From the NCBI GenBank assembly GCA_049487715.1, contig CP150549.1, positions 558,001 to 622,000 on the forward strand: a stretch of 64,000 bases of DNA, read 5' to 3'. The translations under genes and the position numbers were made by a program. The stretch's first letter is position 1; each line of letters starts with the position of its first letter. Positions 47,463-60,371 of the stretch are shown here, one piece after another. The stretch is from Pycnococcus provasolii (taxonomy: Eukaryota; Chlorophyta; Pseudoscourfieldiophyceae; Pseudoscourfieldiales). The notes beneath the pieces were generated by a model. That model was given only the letters and a program-made list of their open reading frames with translations, did no database searches and was not told where the DNA came from.

Positions 47463-48202
47463 TGATGTGCCTCTACCAAATATGTCGTGCGGGCGAGAAG
47501 AGGGAAGAGGCGGCCACAGGTAAGGACCAAATATGTTGGTGGTGCACCGTTAAAGAAGGTTTAGCGGCCGGGATCCGCACGCAAGCGGCGAGGGCCGAGG
47601 ATAAGCAGCCCGGCCGGTCGCTGCCTGCCCGTTTTTTCAAGGTTTTTTCAGGTTGCCAATGTTGTTGAGTCCTGCTCCGGCAAGCTCACCTGGCAAGCTC
47701 GCGGCCGGTGGCATGCATTGAGCCATTGACCATGTGAATCAACCAGGAAACAAAGCCGGCCCAGAGCTTGCTCACTTGCTGCTTGCCACCTTGCCGCCTT
47801 GCCACATCTTCACTTCGCGGCCATCACACAGGTCCATCCCACGGTGGGGGAGGCAAATGAGCTCGGAGGCAAGACAGGGTCACAGGGAGGCATGGGGAGG
47901 AGGAGATGCAAGGCGGGTATGCAAGGCGGGGAGGCAAGGCGGTGAAGGTAAAGGTTTAGGCAATAACGACCTGATGCAAGGCGGGGAGGCAAGGCGGGTA
48001 TGCGACTAATAAACCTTCCTTGATCGTCTGTAGGTATGCGTGCCATCACACGCCCACCTACCGTAGCTATTTGGTAGTTGGCCTGATAGGTACATATCTA
48101 TCGTGTTTCAGACTTTCAGTGACGTGTCGCCGTCCTCGGCCTTACATCCATCACTCACAATTCAGATCCCTGCCACCAGGACGGACGGAGGGTGACGGAG
48201 TG
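47463..48202. other. Divergent intergenic region with GGCAAGGCGG repeats
   Basis: 740 bp separate the TIR gene (-) and the F-box gene (+). At 47905-48003 the phrase gcaaggcggggag or gcaaggcgggtat repeats about six times. No coding frame is supported before the F-box start. Promoters for both genes are expected here. Confidence 0.5.
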
Positions 48203-49861
48203 ATGGCCGCGTCGTCACCAGCTCCCGCATCCGCATCGGCTTCATCAGGCCCGTCAGCATCCTCATCCTTGCCTGCTTCTGGTTCATTGGGTGGGTTGGA
48301 GGTGGCTATGGCTACCTCGTCGTCTTGGCCGCTCCTGCCTAACGCATGTCTCGAGCACATCTTTCTCAACGCCGATCCGAAGGCGGCGTGCGCGCTCGCA
48401 AGCACGTGCCGAGCGTGGAGAGACGCACTGAACAATAACAAGGCGCTGTGGGCGCAGCTGTACGAGCGTGAGTATGGCATGGAAGGGGAAGCCAGGAGGC
48501 ACTTTCGAGCAGACTGGAGGAGACTCTTCGCTGAGCAGGCGAGCCTCGCGCACCGATGGGCCGCAGGAACGCCTTTGGACAGGAGAAGGTGGGCTGGACA
48601 CGAGGGCGCCGTGAACGCCATCTCAATGCTACCCGGTGGCGAGGCGGTGGCCACCGCTTCCGCAGACTCCACCATACGCGTCTGGTCGAGAGCGCACGGG
48701 ACGTGGTCCACCGTCATAGGCAACGTCGGAGGCGGGACGGTAACAAGCGTCGCGTCAACACGAGGATACCTCGTCGCCGGCGCACGAGATCGTAACGTAC
48801 GCCTGTGGAAACTTGGACGCGCCGTTGACTCCATTGACGGCCACGAGCCGCTCGCAACCTTTGCGCCGGCAAGAACGAGCGCACGACGTGGACCTATAAA
48901 CGGCGTTGCGATGCTGGGTGGTGACCTGTCTACCGGTAAGGAACGACACTCCGACATCGCGTTCGCGTTGAATAACAAGGTGAACGACGTAGCCGGTTCA
49001 GGCGGCAGCAGAGGCAGCAGCAGCTCGAGCATATCGAGGTGGGTGAGCCGAGACCCAACGGCGCCTGTCGAAGAGCTGCGACGAAACCAGCCGCGTGCTC
49101 CAAGCCAAGTTGCGGCTGTATTCGCAACCGGCGAGGTGAGCCTATGGCCGACGGACGGCGGGAGAGGCGGCGCGACGGAGGAACAGCCGATTGGACAACA
49201 CGAGGGGGCGGTGTACGGCATCTGCACAGCCGGAAGTCCTCAACACCAGCATCGACACGGCGGCGAGGAGAGCAGCGTTCTCGCGACGTGCTCCGCCGAT
49301 CGCACGGTGCGTCTGTGGGACGTCCGCGTTGACGGCGCAGGAAGAGAAGGTGCCGTTCTCGTGCTTGAAGGTCACGCGGACGGAGCGCTCTGCGTCGCGA
49401 GCGGTGGTGGCATGCGCCTCGCGTCAGGTGGCATGGAAGGTTCCGTCGTCCTGTGGGACTTGCGCGTAGCCTCGAACGAAGCGAACGGGTCTAGACACTC
49501 GCGAGCTTGTCTCATGCGCCTTGACCGGCCGGGCTGCTCTGACCTCGAGGCTTGGGAAGCAGACTGGGTGAAGGGCATCGACATATGCGGCGCGACTGGC
49601 CGTGTCGGTGTCGTCTACAAGTCAGGAGCGCTGTGCGTCTGGCCAGGCTGGTGGAAGGAGTCGTCTCTGAACCAGCAGTCTGTCGACGAACTCGAGCTCA
49701 TGTCCGGTTGTCCTGCACAAGCACGCCCTCTCTTTGAGGAGAAAGGTGCCGGCGCGCGCTGCGTAACCATCGACGAAGATGGCGTGGTGGCGGGTGGAAA
49801 AGTCGACGTGCTTGCGTGGGACTTTGCCGTCGCAAATCGTATCGATAATCATATACAATAG
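48203..49861 (+). CDS. F-box/WD40-repeat protein
   Basis: The ATG at 48203 gives 552 residues. After an alanine/serine-rich leader comes an F-box (WPLLPNACLEHIFLNADPKA and TCRAWRDAL, about 33-75). WD40 repeats follow: GHEGAVNAISML..ASADSTIRVW, AGARDRNVRLW, GQHEGAVYGIC..CSADRTVRLWDVR, GHADGALCVASGG..GGMEGSVVLWDLR, and degenerate blades to the end. F-box proteins join SKP1-CUL1 ubiquitin ligases, and the WD40 propeller picks the substrate. The middle repeats are interrupted by a low-complexity loop (residues about 265-300). The substrate cannot be inferred. Confidence 0.9.
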   Translation: MAASSPAPASASASSGPSASSSLPASGSLGGLEVAMATSSSWPLLPNACLEHIFLNADPKAACALASTCRAWRDALNNNKALWAQLYEREYGMEGEARRHFRADWRRLFAEQASLAHRWAAGTPLDRRRWAGHEGAVNAISMLPGGEAVATASADSTIRVWSRAHGTWSTVIGNVGGGTVTSVASTRGYLVAGARDRNVRLWKLGRAVDSIDGHEPLATFAPARTSARRGPINGVAMLGGDLSTGKERHSDIAFALNNKVNDVAGSGGSRGSSSSSISRWVSRDPTAPVEELRRNQPRAPSQVAAVFATGEVSLWPTDGGRGGATEEQPIGQHEGAVYGICTAGSPQHQHRHGGEESSVLATCSADRTVRLWDVRVDGAGREGAVLVLEGHADGALCVASGGGMRLASGGMEGSVVLWDLRVASNEANGSRHSRACLMRLDRPGCSDLEAWEADWVKGIDICGATGRVGVVYKSGALCVWPGWWKESSLNQQSVDELELMSGCPAQARPLFEEKGAGARCVTIDEDGVVAGGKVDVLAWDFAVANRIDNHIQ

Positions 49862-49901
49862 TTACTTAAATGTGTTGAATCAAATCAAAATTCCACCATC
49901 T

Positions 49902-52900
49902 TCAACTTCCTGTTGATAGATTCATCTCGGCAGAGATCTGCGCAAGCAAATCCGATGCAGGAGGCGTTGCCGGTGCCGCCGTTAACGAAGCGGAGACGGA
50001 AGCCGCCGCCTGCTCCGTGGCTGACGAGAGCGCCTGAAAGCTGATTCTCACCTCGCGATCGAGCAGTGCAACGACCTCCGCAAGGTCTTCCGCGCTCCAT
50101 CTCTCACCGTGCTCGAGTACTCGTAGCTCCGCCTCAACGCGTCCTAGCAATATTGCGACGGATTCACTCGCAGCTGCGACGTTGCCTTCTCCAAGACCTC
50201 GAGCTGAAGTCCAGGCACCCGCGCCTCCGCCTCCGCCTGAGCCGCCGAGGCGTGCAAATGCCGAGCGCTCGTCAGAGTGAGTCATGTCACGTGCAAGGCC
50301 GTTCGCGGTTGCCATCGACTCCAGAACGAGAGTCACGATCGCCTTCAGGGCACTCAGCAAGCTCGTTGCACGACGCTTCATCTCGATCACATCAGCCTCG
50401 AGTGTTTGCCAAGCCTTCAGCTCGTTCTTCGATGCCTCCTCTGCGCTCGCCAGCGCGGAGGCCATCTCAGACTTGTAGTTCTGCAGCTCTGAGTTGATCT
50501 CGGCGAAACGACTTCGTATGCGCTCCGACGATTTCAGAGTCTTCATGCCACTCTCCGCAAGCGCGGCATTTGCGGCACGCTCTGCAACCGTGTCGAATCG
50601 CTGCCTGAGCGATTGCAGCGCCTGATCCTTACGTCGAATGGTGGCATTCAGAATGCGCGCGCGATCCTCGATAGCACCAGCACCCGATGAGCGCGCCTCC
50701 TCGAGCTCGCGAGACAGTTGGTCCACCTTCCCACGAAGGCTAACAATCACCGCATCCTTGCGTACCGACGCGAAATTCGCACGGCGCAGCTTGCTCGAAA
50801 GCTCCACCTTGTCCGTGGCCGAACCAGCCTTCTCGTCGCCCTTGTTTTCCTTCAGCTCTTCTGTTAGCGCTGATGCGCGGTCGCGCTGTCGCCCAAGCTC
50901 GGAACGAACCACCTTCAGCTGGGCCGTGAGGTAGCTGTTCTGGCTTTTTAGCGTCGCGGCATCAGGAGCACCCTTTGCCACCTCGCGCAAGCGCGACAGC
51001 TCTGTTTTCGCCATCTCGAGGTCACGCTTCGACGCCGTTTTGTAGCGTCTGTACTCACCTTCCACCGCCTTCAGCTTCGCCTTCAGCGTCTTGCACTTCT
51101 CCTCCGCCTCGGCAAGCTGCACTTTCTTCGCCGCCAGAGTTTGACGTTCTGATTCAGTTTCTCGCCGTGCCATGTCAACGGCCTCGGTGTACTGCGACGT
51201 TCGCAGGTTTCCAAGTAATTCCTGCACCTCGCGCTCGAGCTCCATGACAGCACGGGCAGCTGTCGGCGAATTGTCGTCGTCGACAGGAGCTGGGTGTCCT
51301 TTCGCCGCCTCGGCGAAGAACGCCGGACTAGTTGGATGGTACCAAAATGAGGCGCTGCTCTCCGGTTCGCTCGAAGCCTCCGCAGAGATGGAATTTGCCT
51401 CCTCGGGGTTGTCCGTTTGAGTGCCGCGAAGAGCCTCCCAAATGTCCATTGCGGACGCCTCAGCCGCAGCCTTGGATTCGCTCGACTCCGCGCCTGCCGA
51501 CATCCCCGCGGCGAAGAGCTTCTTCAGCTCCTTTTCTTTCGAAGTCTTGTACAGCTCAAATTCGTCGCGTATCAGCTTGGCATACGCACGCGTCTTTGTC
51601 AGCAGCTGGCTATGAGCCTTCTCCGCCGCCTCGGCGCGCGTCTCAGCGGCGGCAGACTTGGCGCTCAGATCATCCACAGTGTTTGTCAGACTCTCTTCCA
51701 TTGCCGTGCGAACGTCGTGCCGTGCGCGGAATTCCGCACTCTCGAGCTCCTCGCGAAGCTTTGACGCGAACTCTTCCTGAGCTGCCTCAAGCATTGCGAC
51801 GTGCTCCTCCTTCAACTCTGCCACAGCGGCGGCGTGACGCTCCTGCGTTTCGGCACGCTCAGCTGTCCACGCACGCTCTGCTGCCTCGGCAGCCTCCACC
51901 AGGCGTTCACGCTCCGCAACGACAGCCTCCTGCCGCGCCGTTGCCAGCGCCAGGCCTTGAGTGGCGTCATTGAGTGCGCGACGAAGCGCTCGCTCGCTAT
52001 CTCGTGCTGTCTTTGCCTGCTCCTTCGCCTCGCGCACCTCCTCCGCCGCCGCTGCGGTCGCTTCATTTGCCGCTGCCGCCTGCTGACGCATCGCCGCCTC
52101 GGTTGTCGCTGCCACCTCTTCTTTGCGCTGCAGCTCAATGTAGCGATTTTCCGCGTCAGCGATGCGCTGAGCGAGTAGCGCATGCTGCTCGTCAAGCGTG
52201 GCGAGCTGCGCGGCAAGTTCCTCCGCCTGGCCTTCTACGCCTGTGCTCGGAACAGTGAATACTTCGTTTGCCCGCGCCATGTACTCTTCGTGTCGCGCGT
52301 GGATCGCATAGGCGAGATCACGCTGACGAAGTTCCATCGCCTCGAGCCGGGCCATGGCTGCACGCGCAGCCTCACGAGCATCGCGTGCAGTGCTTTCCTG
52401 GCTCTCGCAGAAGCGATGCAGACTTGCGAGAAGGCGTGCCACAGGTGGGGGAGCAGCTGGACTTGGCGTGTTGTCGACGCTACCGCCACCAGCCGCCGGT
52501 GATTCGGCGACGCTTGGCGGAGGTGAAGGCGATGCCGCGTGGGCTCGGATAGTTGCACTAATCGTCGTGAGCAGCTCTGCACGCTCACGGCGCTCCTCCG
52601 CAAGAGTCGCCTCACACGAGGTGAGCAAGTCCTTGTGTTTGGAAAGTTCACCACGCACGGTAGCCAATTCACCGTCACGGGATTCCACAATAGATTCGAG
52701 TTCACGCACGCGCGTTGCCTGCGCCTCGGTCGCACGATCAGCGCGATCAGTATTCGCGCGCGCAACCTCGACACGTTCGAGGTGCTCAGTCTCGTGCGTG
52801 GACAGCTGCACCTCGAGTTTGGAGCACTCTTGCTGCAGGGAATTCTTAGAACGCAAGAGCTCCTTGACGAGATCTTTCAGCTCTTCCACAGCCTGTTCAC

Positions 52901-55900
52901 CCATTCCCGGCGTGAACTGCTTATTAGTAATATCCTGAGCCATTGTCGAGTCCAAGGCGCCCTGCAACGAGCGCGCCTCGCGTAATGACCACACACACTT
53001 CGACACGAGCGTTGCAAGCGTCCTCCGCAGCTGATCAATGGATGCCCCGTCGATCTCCGTAACCGTATCGTCGATTGGAAGATTCTCGGTATTCTCGGCA
53101 TGACTTGCGCTACTAGCTCGTAGTTTTGCAAGTTCGTATTGCAGCTCCACATTATTCCGCGTCAACTCCTCGATGTGAGCGGTGGTGGCAGCCGTCTCTT
53201 CATCCAGGCGCGTGGCAGCAACGGCGACGGCCGTGCCCGATTCGAAAGTAGTCGTCTCCGACCTTTTTGATGCTTTCCATGCCTCAACGAGCCGTGTTGT
53301 CGCGGCCACGGCATTGCTTGCAACATTATCGTCGTCCATTGATGTGGACGGAGTTTCGTCGAGCACGCTCGCGACAGCGTTGATGACATCGGCGCATGCG
53401 TCGCGCAACAGCCTGTTCGTGTGCGCAGCCTGCTCTTCGGCAGCCATCGCGGCTGAGAGTTTTGCAAACTTTTGCGCCGACGCTTCGTCATCCCGACCAA
53501 AACTTCGCATTTCAGCCAGCTCGCCCTCCAGGCGCGTAACCTCGAGACGAGCACGGTATAAATCAATCTTTGTCTGGCTCAGCTCCTGCTGAACCTTCTC
53601 AACGTCCGCTGATTCTGAGGCCACAACCGCCGCCTTCTTCTTTGCCGAAGCATCACCAATGGACTTTGCAGCATTTGGCGTTGGGATTTTGCCTGTACGC
53701 GATGTTGTCCTCGTTGCTAGTGGCGTCTTCGTGGCATCTGCAAGCTTCTTCAATTCCGCGATGCGCGACTCACGCTTCGCGATGACCTGGCGCAGCTCCA
53801 TCTCCATTCGAGCCGCCACACGAATCTTTCGCTGTGCGTCCGCTTCGGCTAGACGTGAGCGCACGAGCTGCTTCGCAGTCATCTCTGCCGCAGCGGTATC
53901 CGGGGTACTCGTGCCCGAAGGAGTGCTGATTCGCACAAGCATAGCCTCCAGATCAGAGATGGCCTTGTCGCGCAGCTCACGATCGTCAATCAGGCTTGCA
54001 ACCTCACTCTCTAGACGCGCAACCTGTTCCTCCAGTCCACCACGCACACTATCACTTGACGACGAGCTGACACCGGAAATGGAGAGGTCACGTTGCATAG
54101 TCTCGATCGTCGCCCTAGCTTCTGAAAGCTCCGCCTTCACCTGGATCAGAGACTGTGCCTGGTCGCGGCGCTCCTTTTCCATCTCATGCGCAACTTCTGC
54201 AAACTCAGCCCGCGCCTCTGCCGCGCCACGCTCGCGCGCAAGCTGCTCGGCATGAGCGTCCAGCGAGCTTGGAATCGCATCGCTTGACGACTCTTCCAGC
54301 ATGCGCGTCTGTACGGCATCGCGCTCAAGGCGCATGTCGTGCACTTGCGTGCGCAGTGCTACAGCTTCCTGCTGCGTGACGAGAAGCTGCTGACGTTGCG
54401 TTGCCAACTGAAGCTCCATTTCCGCGCGTGTTGCAACCCTAGTTGCGTCGTCATCGCCGTAGCCTGCGCGGGCTGCGTTTCCATTCGATGCTACCTGCGC
54501 TGATAGTGACACGAGCTGCTTCTCCAGCCGATCGTTTGCTACGCGCAGCTCCCCTGATGCTACCTGTGCGGCATCGAATCGGCGCTGCGCAACACCAAGG
54601 CGACGGAGAGCCTCCCTCTCGCTCAATTTTAGAGCGCACAATTCACGTGTGAACGCCAGTAGGCGTTCGTCCGTGCCTGGCTTGAGAAGCGCCGAGCCCA
54701 CGGTGCTGTCGAGATACTCACGTAGAGCACGCTGGTCTCCCTCCTCATGCGACTCGGGCGTCTCCGCCGCGGCGGCGGATGCTCGGAGGTCCTGAATCTC
54801 CGCACTTAGCCTGCTAGCAGCATTCTGCGACGCAGCGCGTGCAGCGGTTTCCTCGGCAGCGCGAGTTCTTAAGACAGCTTCCTCCCGTTCGAGAGCAATC
54901 AGGCGCTTGCTCGCGGACTCAAGAGCGCGTGCCATCGAGTCGATTTGAGCTTGCTGTGCCTCCGCGCCAGCCGCGGCGGCGGCATCACGTAGGCTCTCGC
55001 GCTGTAGTCTCGTGTTCTTAAGGTGTGCCACCAACGTCTGCGACGTTTGCCACGAGTCTGTGCAACGCTCGAGCGCCAATTCTGCACTTTGAGCGCGCTC
55101 TAGTAGAACTTCCTTCTGTGCTCGCGCCAATCTAAGGTCGACGGACGTCCTTGCGAGCTCTCGCTGCGAGGCTTCAAGTTTCTCCGCGACACGTTTCAGC
55201 GCCGTCGCGGCCCACGCTGCATCCGAATCGTCGCCGACACGGGCGGCGAGCGCGGCGCTTAGCTCCTCTCGGAAGCGCTGCACAGCATCGGTCGCCTGCG
55301 AAACCGCGAGCTCTGCGTATGTTGCCTGTGCCTGCTGCACGCGCGCCTCGCACGACGTTCGCAGACTCTCCAATTCCTCGAAATGACGCTTGCGCTGCGC
55401 ATCGAGGCTTGATCGAAGGGCCGCAGCCACGCCTTCCACGTGCCGGAGAGCCTGTCGTACGCCAGCTGCATCTCGCTCGGTGCTCGAGGAAGCATCTCGT
55501 GCCTCGCGTAGTTCCGCCTTGAGCGCCACATTTTCCTTCGCGGAAATCTCAGCTGCGCGCGCCGCAGCACGGCGTTCGCCTTCGACAGTGCGCAGCTTTT
55601 CAGCGCCACGCTGCAGCTGCTCTTCCACCGAAGCTACCTTTGCCTGCATGCTCTCCACCTCCGCGAGTGCCTGCGTCGCGCGCATTTCCAGCTGCCCCTC
55701 GACCGCCTTAGCAGCTGCGAGTTGTGCGGTGAGGGCGATTACGCGCTGCTCAGCCTCGGCAGTATCGTGAGCACCCTGCAGTGCCTCAACCGTCTCCATC
55801 AGCACGGAGATTTGTTGGGCACGCTCCTCCACAACAGAGGCGAGGCGCTTCGCCTCACGCTTCGCGTCACGGTGCACGGACCGAGATTCCACCAGGCGGT

Positions 55901-58414
55901 CTTGCAGCGAACGGATCTCCGCTTCCAAGGCGGCCCGTGTCTCAGACAATTGAGCCTGTGCCTCCTCGAGATTTCTTGTTAATGCCGCCTTCTCCTCAGC
56001 CAGCTCAGTGGACGACCTCTCCGCCTTGTCTCGCGCAATCTCCGCCTCCGTCGCCTTGCGCGTCGTCCGGCTCAGCTCCGCATGCTGACTCGTGGTAAGC
56101 TCCATAAGTTTCTTCGCGTGATTTTCCTGCATGTCGCTGAGCTCGCGCTGCGTTTCTGCAGAGAGCGAGTGTGCCGTTGCCACCTCTCTCGCACTCTCGG
56201 CGATGTGTACTCGCAGCTCTGCCGCCTCTTCATTGGCCGCCGCGCAGGCATCCTTGAGCGAGCTGAGCTCGCTCACAAGCTCAGACTCGTGTCGTTGCAT
56301 TTTCTCAATCTCCGAAAGCAGATTTTGCTGCGTCGTAAGAAGTTGCTGGCTACCCTCCGATGGTACGGAGCGTATCAGTTGCTCGTTGAGCTTCGCTACT
56401 GTCGCCTCGGCTGCCTGGGCACGCTGCATGAGTTGCGCATTCTCCTGCTGCAGCTGCTGCTGGTCTCGGCTCGGTGGCGACTGGCTCTTTGGGGTCGCCG
56501 TCTTGCCTCGCCGCGCTCCCGTGGGCGTTGCCAATGCCTTGTTATGAGCCTCGCGCTCCTTCGCCAAGACGGCTCGCGTTGACTCGAGCTCCGCACGTGC
56601 CGCGCCTTCCGATGCCGCGAGCGCGCTGATACGCGCGCTTAGTCGCGCGAGCGCGGCGTCCCTGCTGCCACTTCCACCTCCAGTTGCTACCACTGCTTCT
56701 TGGAGCTCCTTCACTCGCGCCTCAAGCAGCGCACTTTTCGTCTTCTCTTCATGCAGCTGCGTGGATAGCATGGCAAAGGCTGATGGCACTTCTTTCGTAG
56801 ACGTTTGCTTCTGCTTTTGCTCCTCCTGCTGCTGCGACGACGACGGCGGCGACGACACGTGCTAGCCTTAGCGCTGCTGCGCTTGGAGGTGCCTCGTGGC
56901 GCGTCATTTGGCGCTGTCACAGCTTCGAGCTCCGCCTGCAGTTGCTTCACCTCTTCCGCAAGTGCATCTCGCTCCTCCCTCGCCTCGCGGGCACATGCCT
57001 CAGCCTTGGCTCGCGATGCTTCAGCTGCCGCCACCTCCACGTTACGCTCCGCTTCGCTGCCGCGCATCGATTCTTCGTGCAGACGTTCACGGAGCAATGC
57101 GCACTCGCGCCTTGCGTCTTCCAATGCCCGCGACGTTTCGTCGTTGGCAGCCTGCTTCTGCGCGCGCGTGGTTGCCTCTGCATCTCTGGACGCGTCGAAC
57201 TTCGCGTAAGCAGATTCCAGCGAGGCTCGTGCGACGCGCGCCTGGTCCTGAAAGTCAGCCACCTGTGATTTCAGAAGCCTCTTCTCGCCGTCGAGCATTT
57301 CACGTGCCGCCTCTGACTTGCGCAGGCGCTCGCGAAGATCGGCCATCATGGCTTCCGACGAGATGGTGTTCGCCCTAACCGCGCGCACCTCCTCCTCAAG
57401 CTGAGAGATGCAAGCATCTTTCGCCGACAGCAGCGCCAGCACCTTCGCATTACGCTCCTCCGCGCGCGACCTTTCTTGCTGCAGTGCCGCCTCGACAAGG
57501 TCGCGTGCACCGACAGTCTCGTGCGTCGCGCGCTCGCGCAGCTCGCTGAGCGTCGCCACCTCGCGCAGAGCCTGCGCAAGCTCGGCGCGCGCCGCGTCGC
57601 GTTCCTCTTCCAGCGCCTTGTGTCGCGATTCCGCCGCGGCGCACTTCTGCTCGAACGCCTGCAGCGCATCGCGGCTCGTGGAGGCTGCGAGGTTCGTCTC
57701 GTCGCAGCGCCGAGTCAAGCCGGCGACAACGCGACTCTTGTCTTGCAGCTGTCGTTCGAGCGAGTGGATCCTCTCGAGCATATCATTTTCGCGTTGTGAC
57801 TGCGCGACGACCAAGTCGTGTGCTGTTGCTGCTGCTCTTGCAGTTGCCGCTGATTCTACCAACCGAGAAGGCTGTGCTTCAGCCTTCTCCTCCTGCTCTG
57901 GTTGTTGACGTGCAGCCGGCTCTACTGGCGTGGGCACGGCGTTCACGTCGCGCGGGCTGATTCCTGCGGTGAAGGCAGCGTCGTCGGCGAGGTGCAAGGT
58001 TGTGTGAAAGTTCTGGTCAAAGTACAGGCTTTTGATGTGCACGACATCTCTCAGAGTATTTTTGCTTGCACCTGTGTTGGTTCCCGCTCGTTTGAACTTG
58101 AGCAGTCGCAGCGTGATTGCGACAGTGGCGGTAGCGTTTCCTTCGATCCTCAGGTTGGTTGGCGCCACCGTGTACCTTTCCGGCGCGCTCGTTCGTATGG
58201 AGAGTTCCACCGGCGTCGCGAACGTGTTTGTGACTTGTATGGTTTGTCTGTACGGCGTACCGAGTCTTACCGCGGAGAATATCAGGTGGTCCGGAGTTAG
58301 AAGGAGAGGTTGCTGCTGCTGAGTCTGTAATAAGCCTGAAGCTGAAGAAGTGGCGGCGGCCATATTACTACCAGGACCACCGGCGACACCACCACCACCG
58401 GCGACACCTGCCAT
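49902..58414 (-). CDS. Giant coiled-coil protein with an N-terminal MSP/ASH-like domain, frameshifted near 56800-56870
   Basis: Frame 1 (58414-56711) starts MAGVAGGGGVAGGPGSNM. It has a beta-rich domain (about 38-150) with LLTPDHLIFSAVRLGTPYRQ, TIQVTNTFATPVELSIRTSA and TVAPTNLRI. This fits the immunoglobulin-like MSP/ASH fold seen in cilia and centrosome proteins. Long coiled coil then runs until about 56870. Frame 2 continues the same coiled coil from SSPPSSSQQQEEQKQKQT through MLSTQLHEEKTKSALLEARV to 49902, another 2300 residues almost wholly heptad-like and rich in A, E, R and K. The two frames overlap in a CGTCGC triplet tract and no GT-AG intron tried restores phase, so a one-base shift is needed. 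Total about 2830 residues. Candidate roles are basal-body linker or Golgi tether; this is inference. Confidence 0.75.
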
Positions 58415-59057
58415 AAGCTAAAATTAGTTACCAAACTCTGAAAAAATGGCAACAAATGGCGAAAAGGGGAGGGCTCACGAGGAGGAGGACGAAATATGTC
58501 GTTGTCTCAAACTCCTCCTCAAGAGACTCAAGGCGCGAAACGAAAGTGCCAACGAAAACTGACCAAGACGAACCACGGTGACAGGCCAAGATGCTGAACG
58601 ATGGACCTGGCGAAGGTCAGGGCGACACCTCTCAGCGTGTCGTCGACGGACTTGACCGACTGGCTTAACCGACTGCCTTGACATAGTGACTTGCTTGACC
58701 GACTGGCTTGACCGATGGCCTTGACCGACTGGATTAACCGAGTGCCTTGACCGAGTGCCTTGACCGAGTGACTGGCTTGAACAGAACAGGTTGCCCGACC
58801 AGGTTGCCCGACCTCACCCAACTCCTCCATAGACTATAGGTCTATGTAGTCCATGGACAGACACCATGGCACCCAAGACCAACCAGTCCACCACCAATGG
58901 CACCAATGGGACCAACCAGGTGTTAAGCCAGAGCCCATCTATCGTAGAAGAATTCAAGAAGCTCGAAAATCGAAATTGAAAATTTCAGAAAGTGAACTAA
59001 CCCTAACCCTAATCCAGTTCCCTCCCTCCCTTTCTCTTCAGTCGTCAGTTCGCCTTA
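58415..59057. other. Spacer with CTTGACCGACTGG repeats and a short telomere-like tract
   Basis: 643 bp between two minus-strand genes. From about 58645 to 58780, phrases like cttgaccgactgg and cttgaccgagtgc repeat. Near 58785-58812 ggttgcccgacc repeats. At 58996-59014 the motif ctaaccctaaccctaa occurs. No gene is seen. Confidence 0.6.
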
Positions 59058-60149
59058 TTAGTTGACGACGACTTGAACGCTTCCTTGGTTGCCTCGCGTG
59101 ATGCGCATGTCGTCGTCCAAGTAAAGCACGTCCACGTATCCCTCGATGGCGTCAAGGAAACGGTACTCCTGCGCGCCGCTCGAATCCATCGCTGTGAAAA
59201 TCCCACCCTCCAAGTGGCTTACCGGAGAGTGTAATCCAAAGGCACTCGCCCAGATCCTGGACGCCGACACATCACACTCCACACTTCGACTTGGCGCGAA
59301 CGTTCCGCTGTGAAACATGATGTCAAACCGAGCGCCGTCTCCAACGTACTGATGCGAAGCCAATGAGCGCATGCACCCAACGAGCCCTTCGGCTGGACCG
59401 TCCTTCACTTCGAACAAGACGTCGAACACGTACGAAGCATCTCCAACTTCGTTCGAAATGCCGATGATGGCGACCTTGGTATTGCCAGGCTGAAATCTTC
59501 CGAACGACATTCGTGTCAGCGTGAACACTGGCCGGCCATGCTCGTCCAACCCAAGGCTTCCAGGGAACTCAGCTCGTGTGATCGCCTGCCATACCTTGTT
59601 ACTCCACAGAGAGAGCATTTCGTCGTCACTCTGCTGCGTCCTCTTCGATTTCCAATGCGCTTCGAGTGCATCCACCAACTCGCAGACCGCTTTGTCGTTC
59701 GGGTCGCCTCCGTTCATGCTGAGTGTCCACTTCAATTGCGCCTTCAGATAGTCAGCCTCCTCAATGTCTTCGCGAGGAGGAGGAGGAGGAGGAGGGATAG
59801 GCTCAGTGGCGGTAGACGCCGCCAATCCAGCACTGCTTGTCGTTGTTGTTGTTGCTGTCTCATCGTCATCCCGCCGCGCTGCCCGTGCTGCCCTTTTGGA
59901 TTTCATCCATCCTGCGATATCCTTTCTCGTCGTCGTCGTGGCGACGCGTTCCCCCGTCGCGGCGACGTACACCTCCACCTTCACAGCGTTTGCTCCCGCA
60001 TCTTCGCACGAGTACGTGTATTCGTCAGCACAATAATCACCACCACCACCACCACCAATCCCACCTTTCAAGATTTTCTTCTTGACCAGATTGTTTACCA
60101 AAGACGCCGGCGCGGATGACAAAGAATAACGCTTCACCACCAAAGATGA

Positions 60150-60191
<42 letters not shown>

Positions 60192-60371
60192 TGAAGCACG
60201 ATGATGATGATGACGACGACGAGGATGTGCAGAAGATGGCGACGCCAAACCCGTAAAGGGAGGATGAGGTATTCGCCTACTACTACTGCAACTATTCCTC
60301 CGATAACAAGAAAGGTACCTGTACCTGTACGAGAACTCCCTCCGAGGGAAGTGAACTAGGTAAGACGCCAT
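59058..60371 (-). CDS. Plastid lipid-associated protein (PAP/fibrillin family)
   Basis: The protein has 437 residues with a long serine/arginine-rich transit-like N-terminus. That region includes a serine tract of about 17 encoded by a GAC/GAT repeat (60145-60190). The PAP/fibrillin domain covers about 200-437. It opens LKAQLKWTLSMNGGDPNDKAV with CELVDALEA, has MLSLWSNKVWQAIT in place of the usual LxGxWxLxYT, and closes with YVDVLYLDDDMRITRGNQGSVQVVV. That ending is the strongly conserved YLDxDLRIxRG motif. Fibrillins bind lipids in plastoglobules and thylakoids and assist photoprotection and quinone synthesis. It is divergently paired with the CA1Pase-like gene across 338 bp. Confidence 0.85.
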
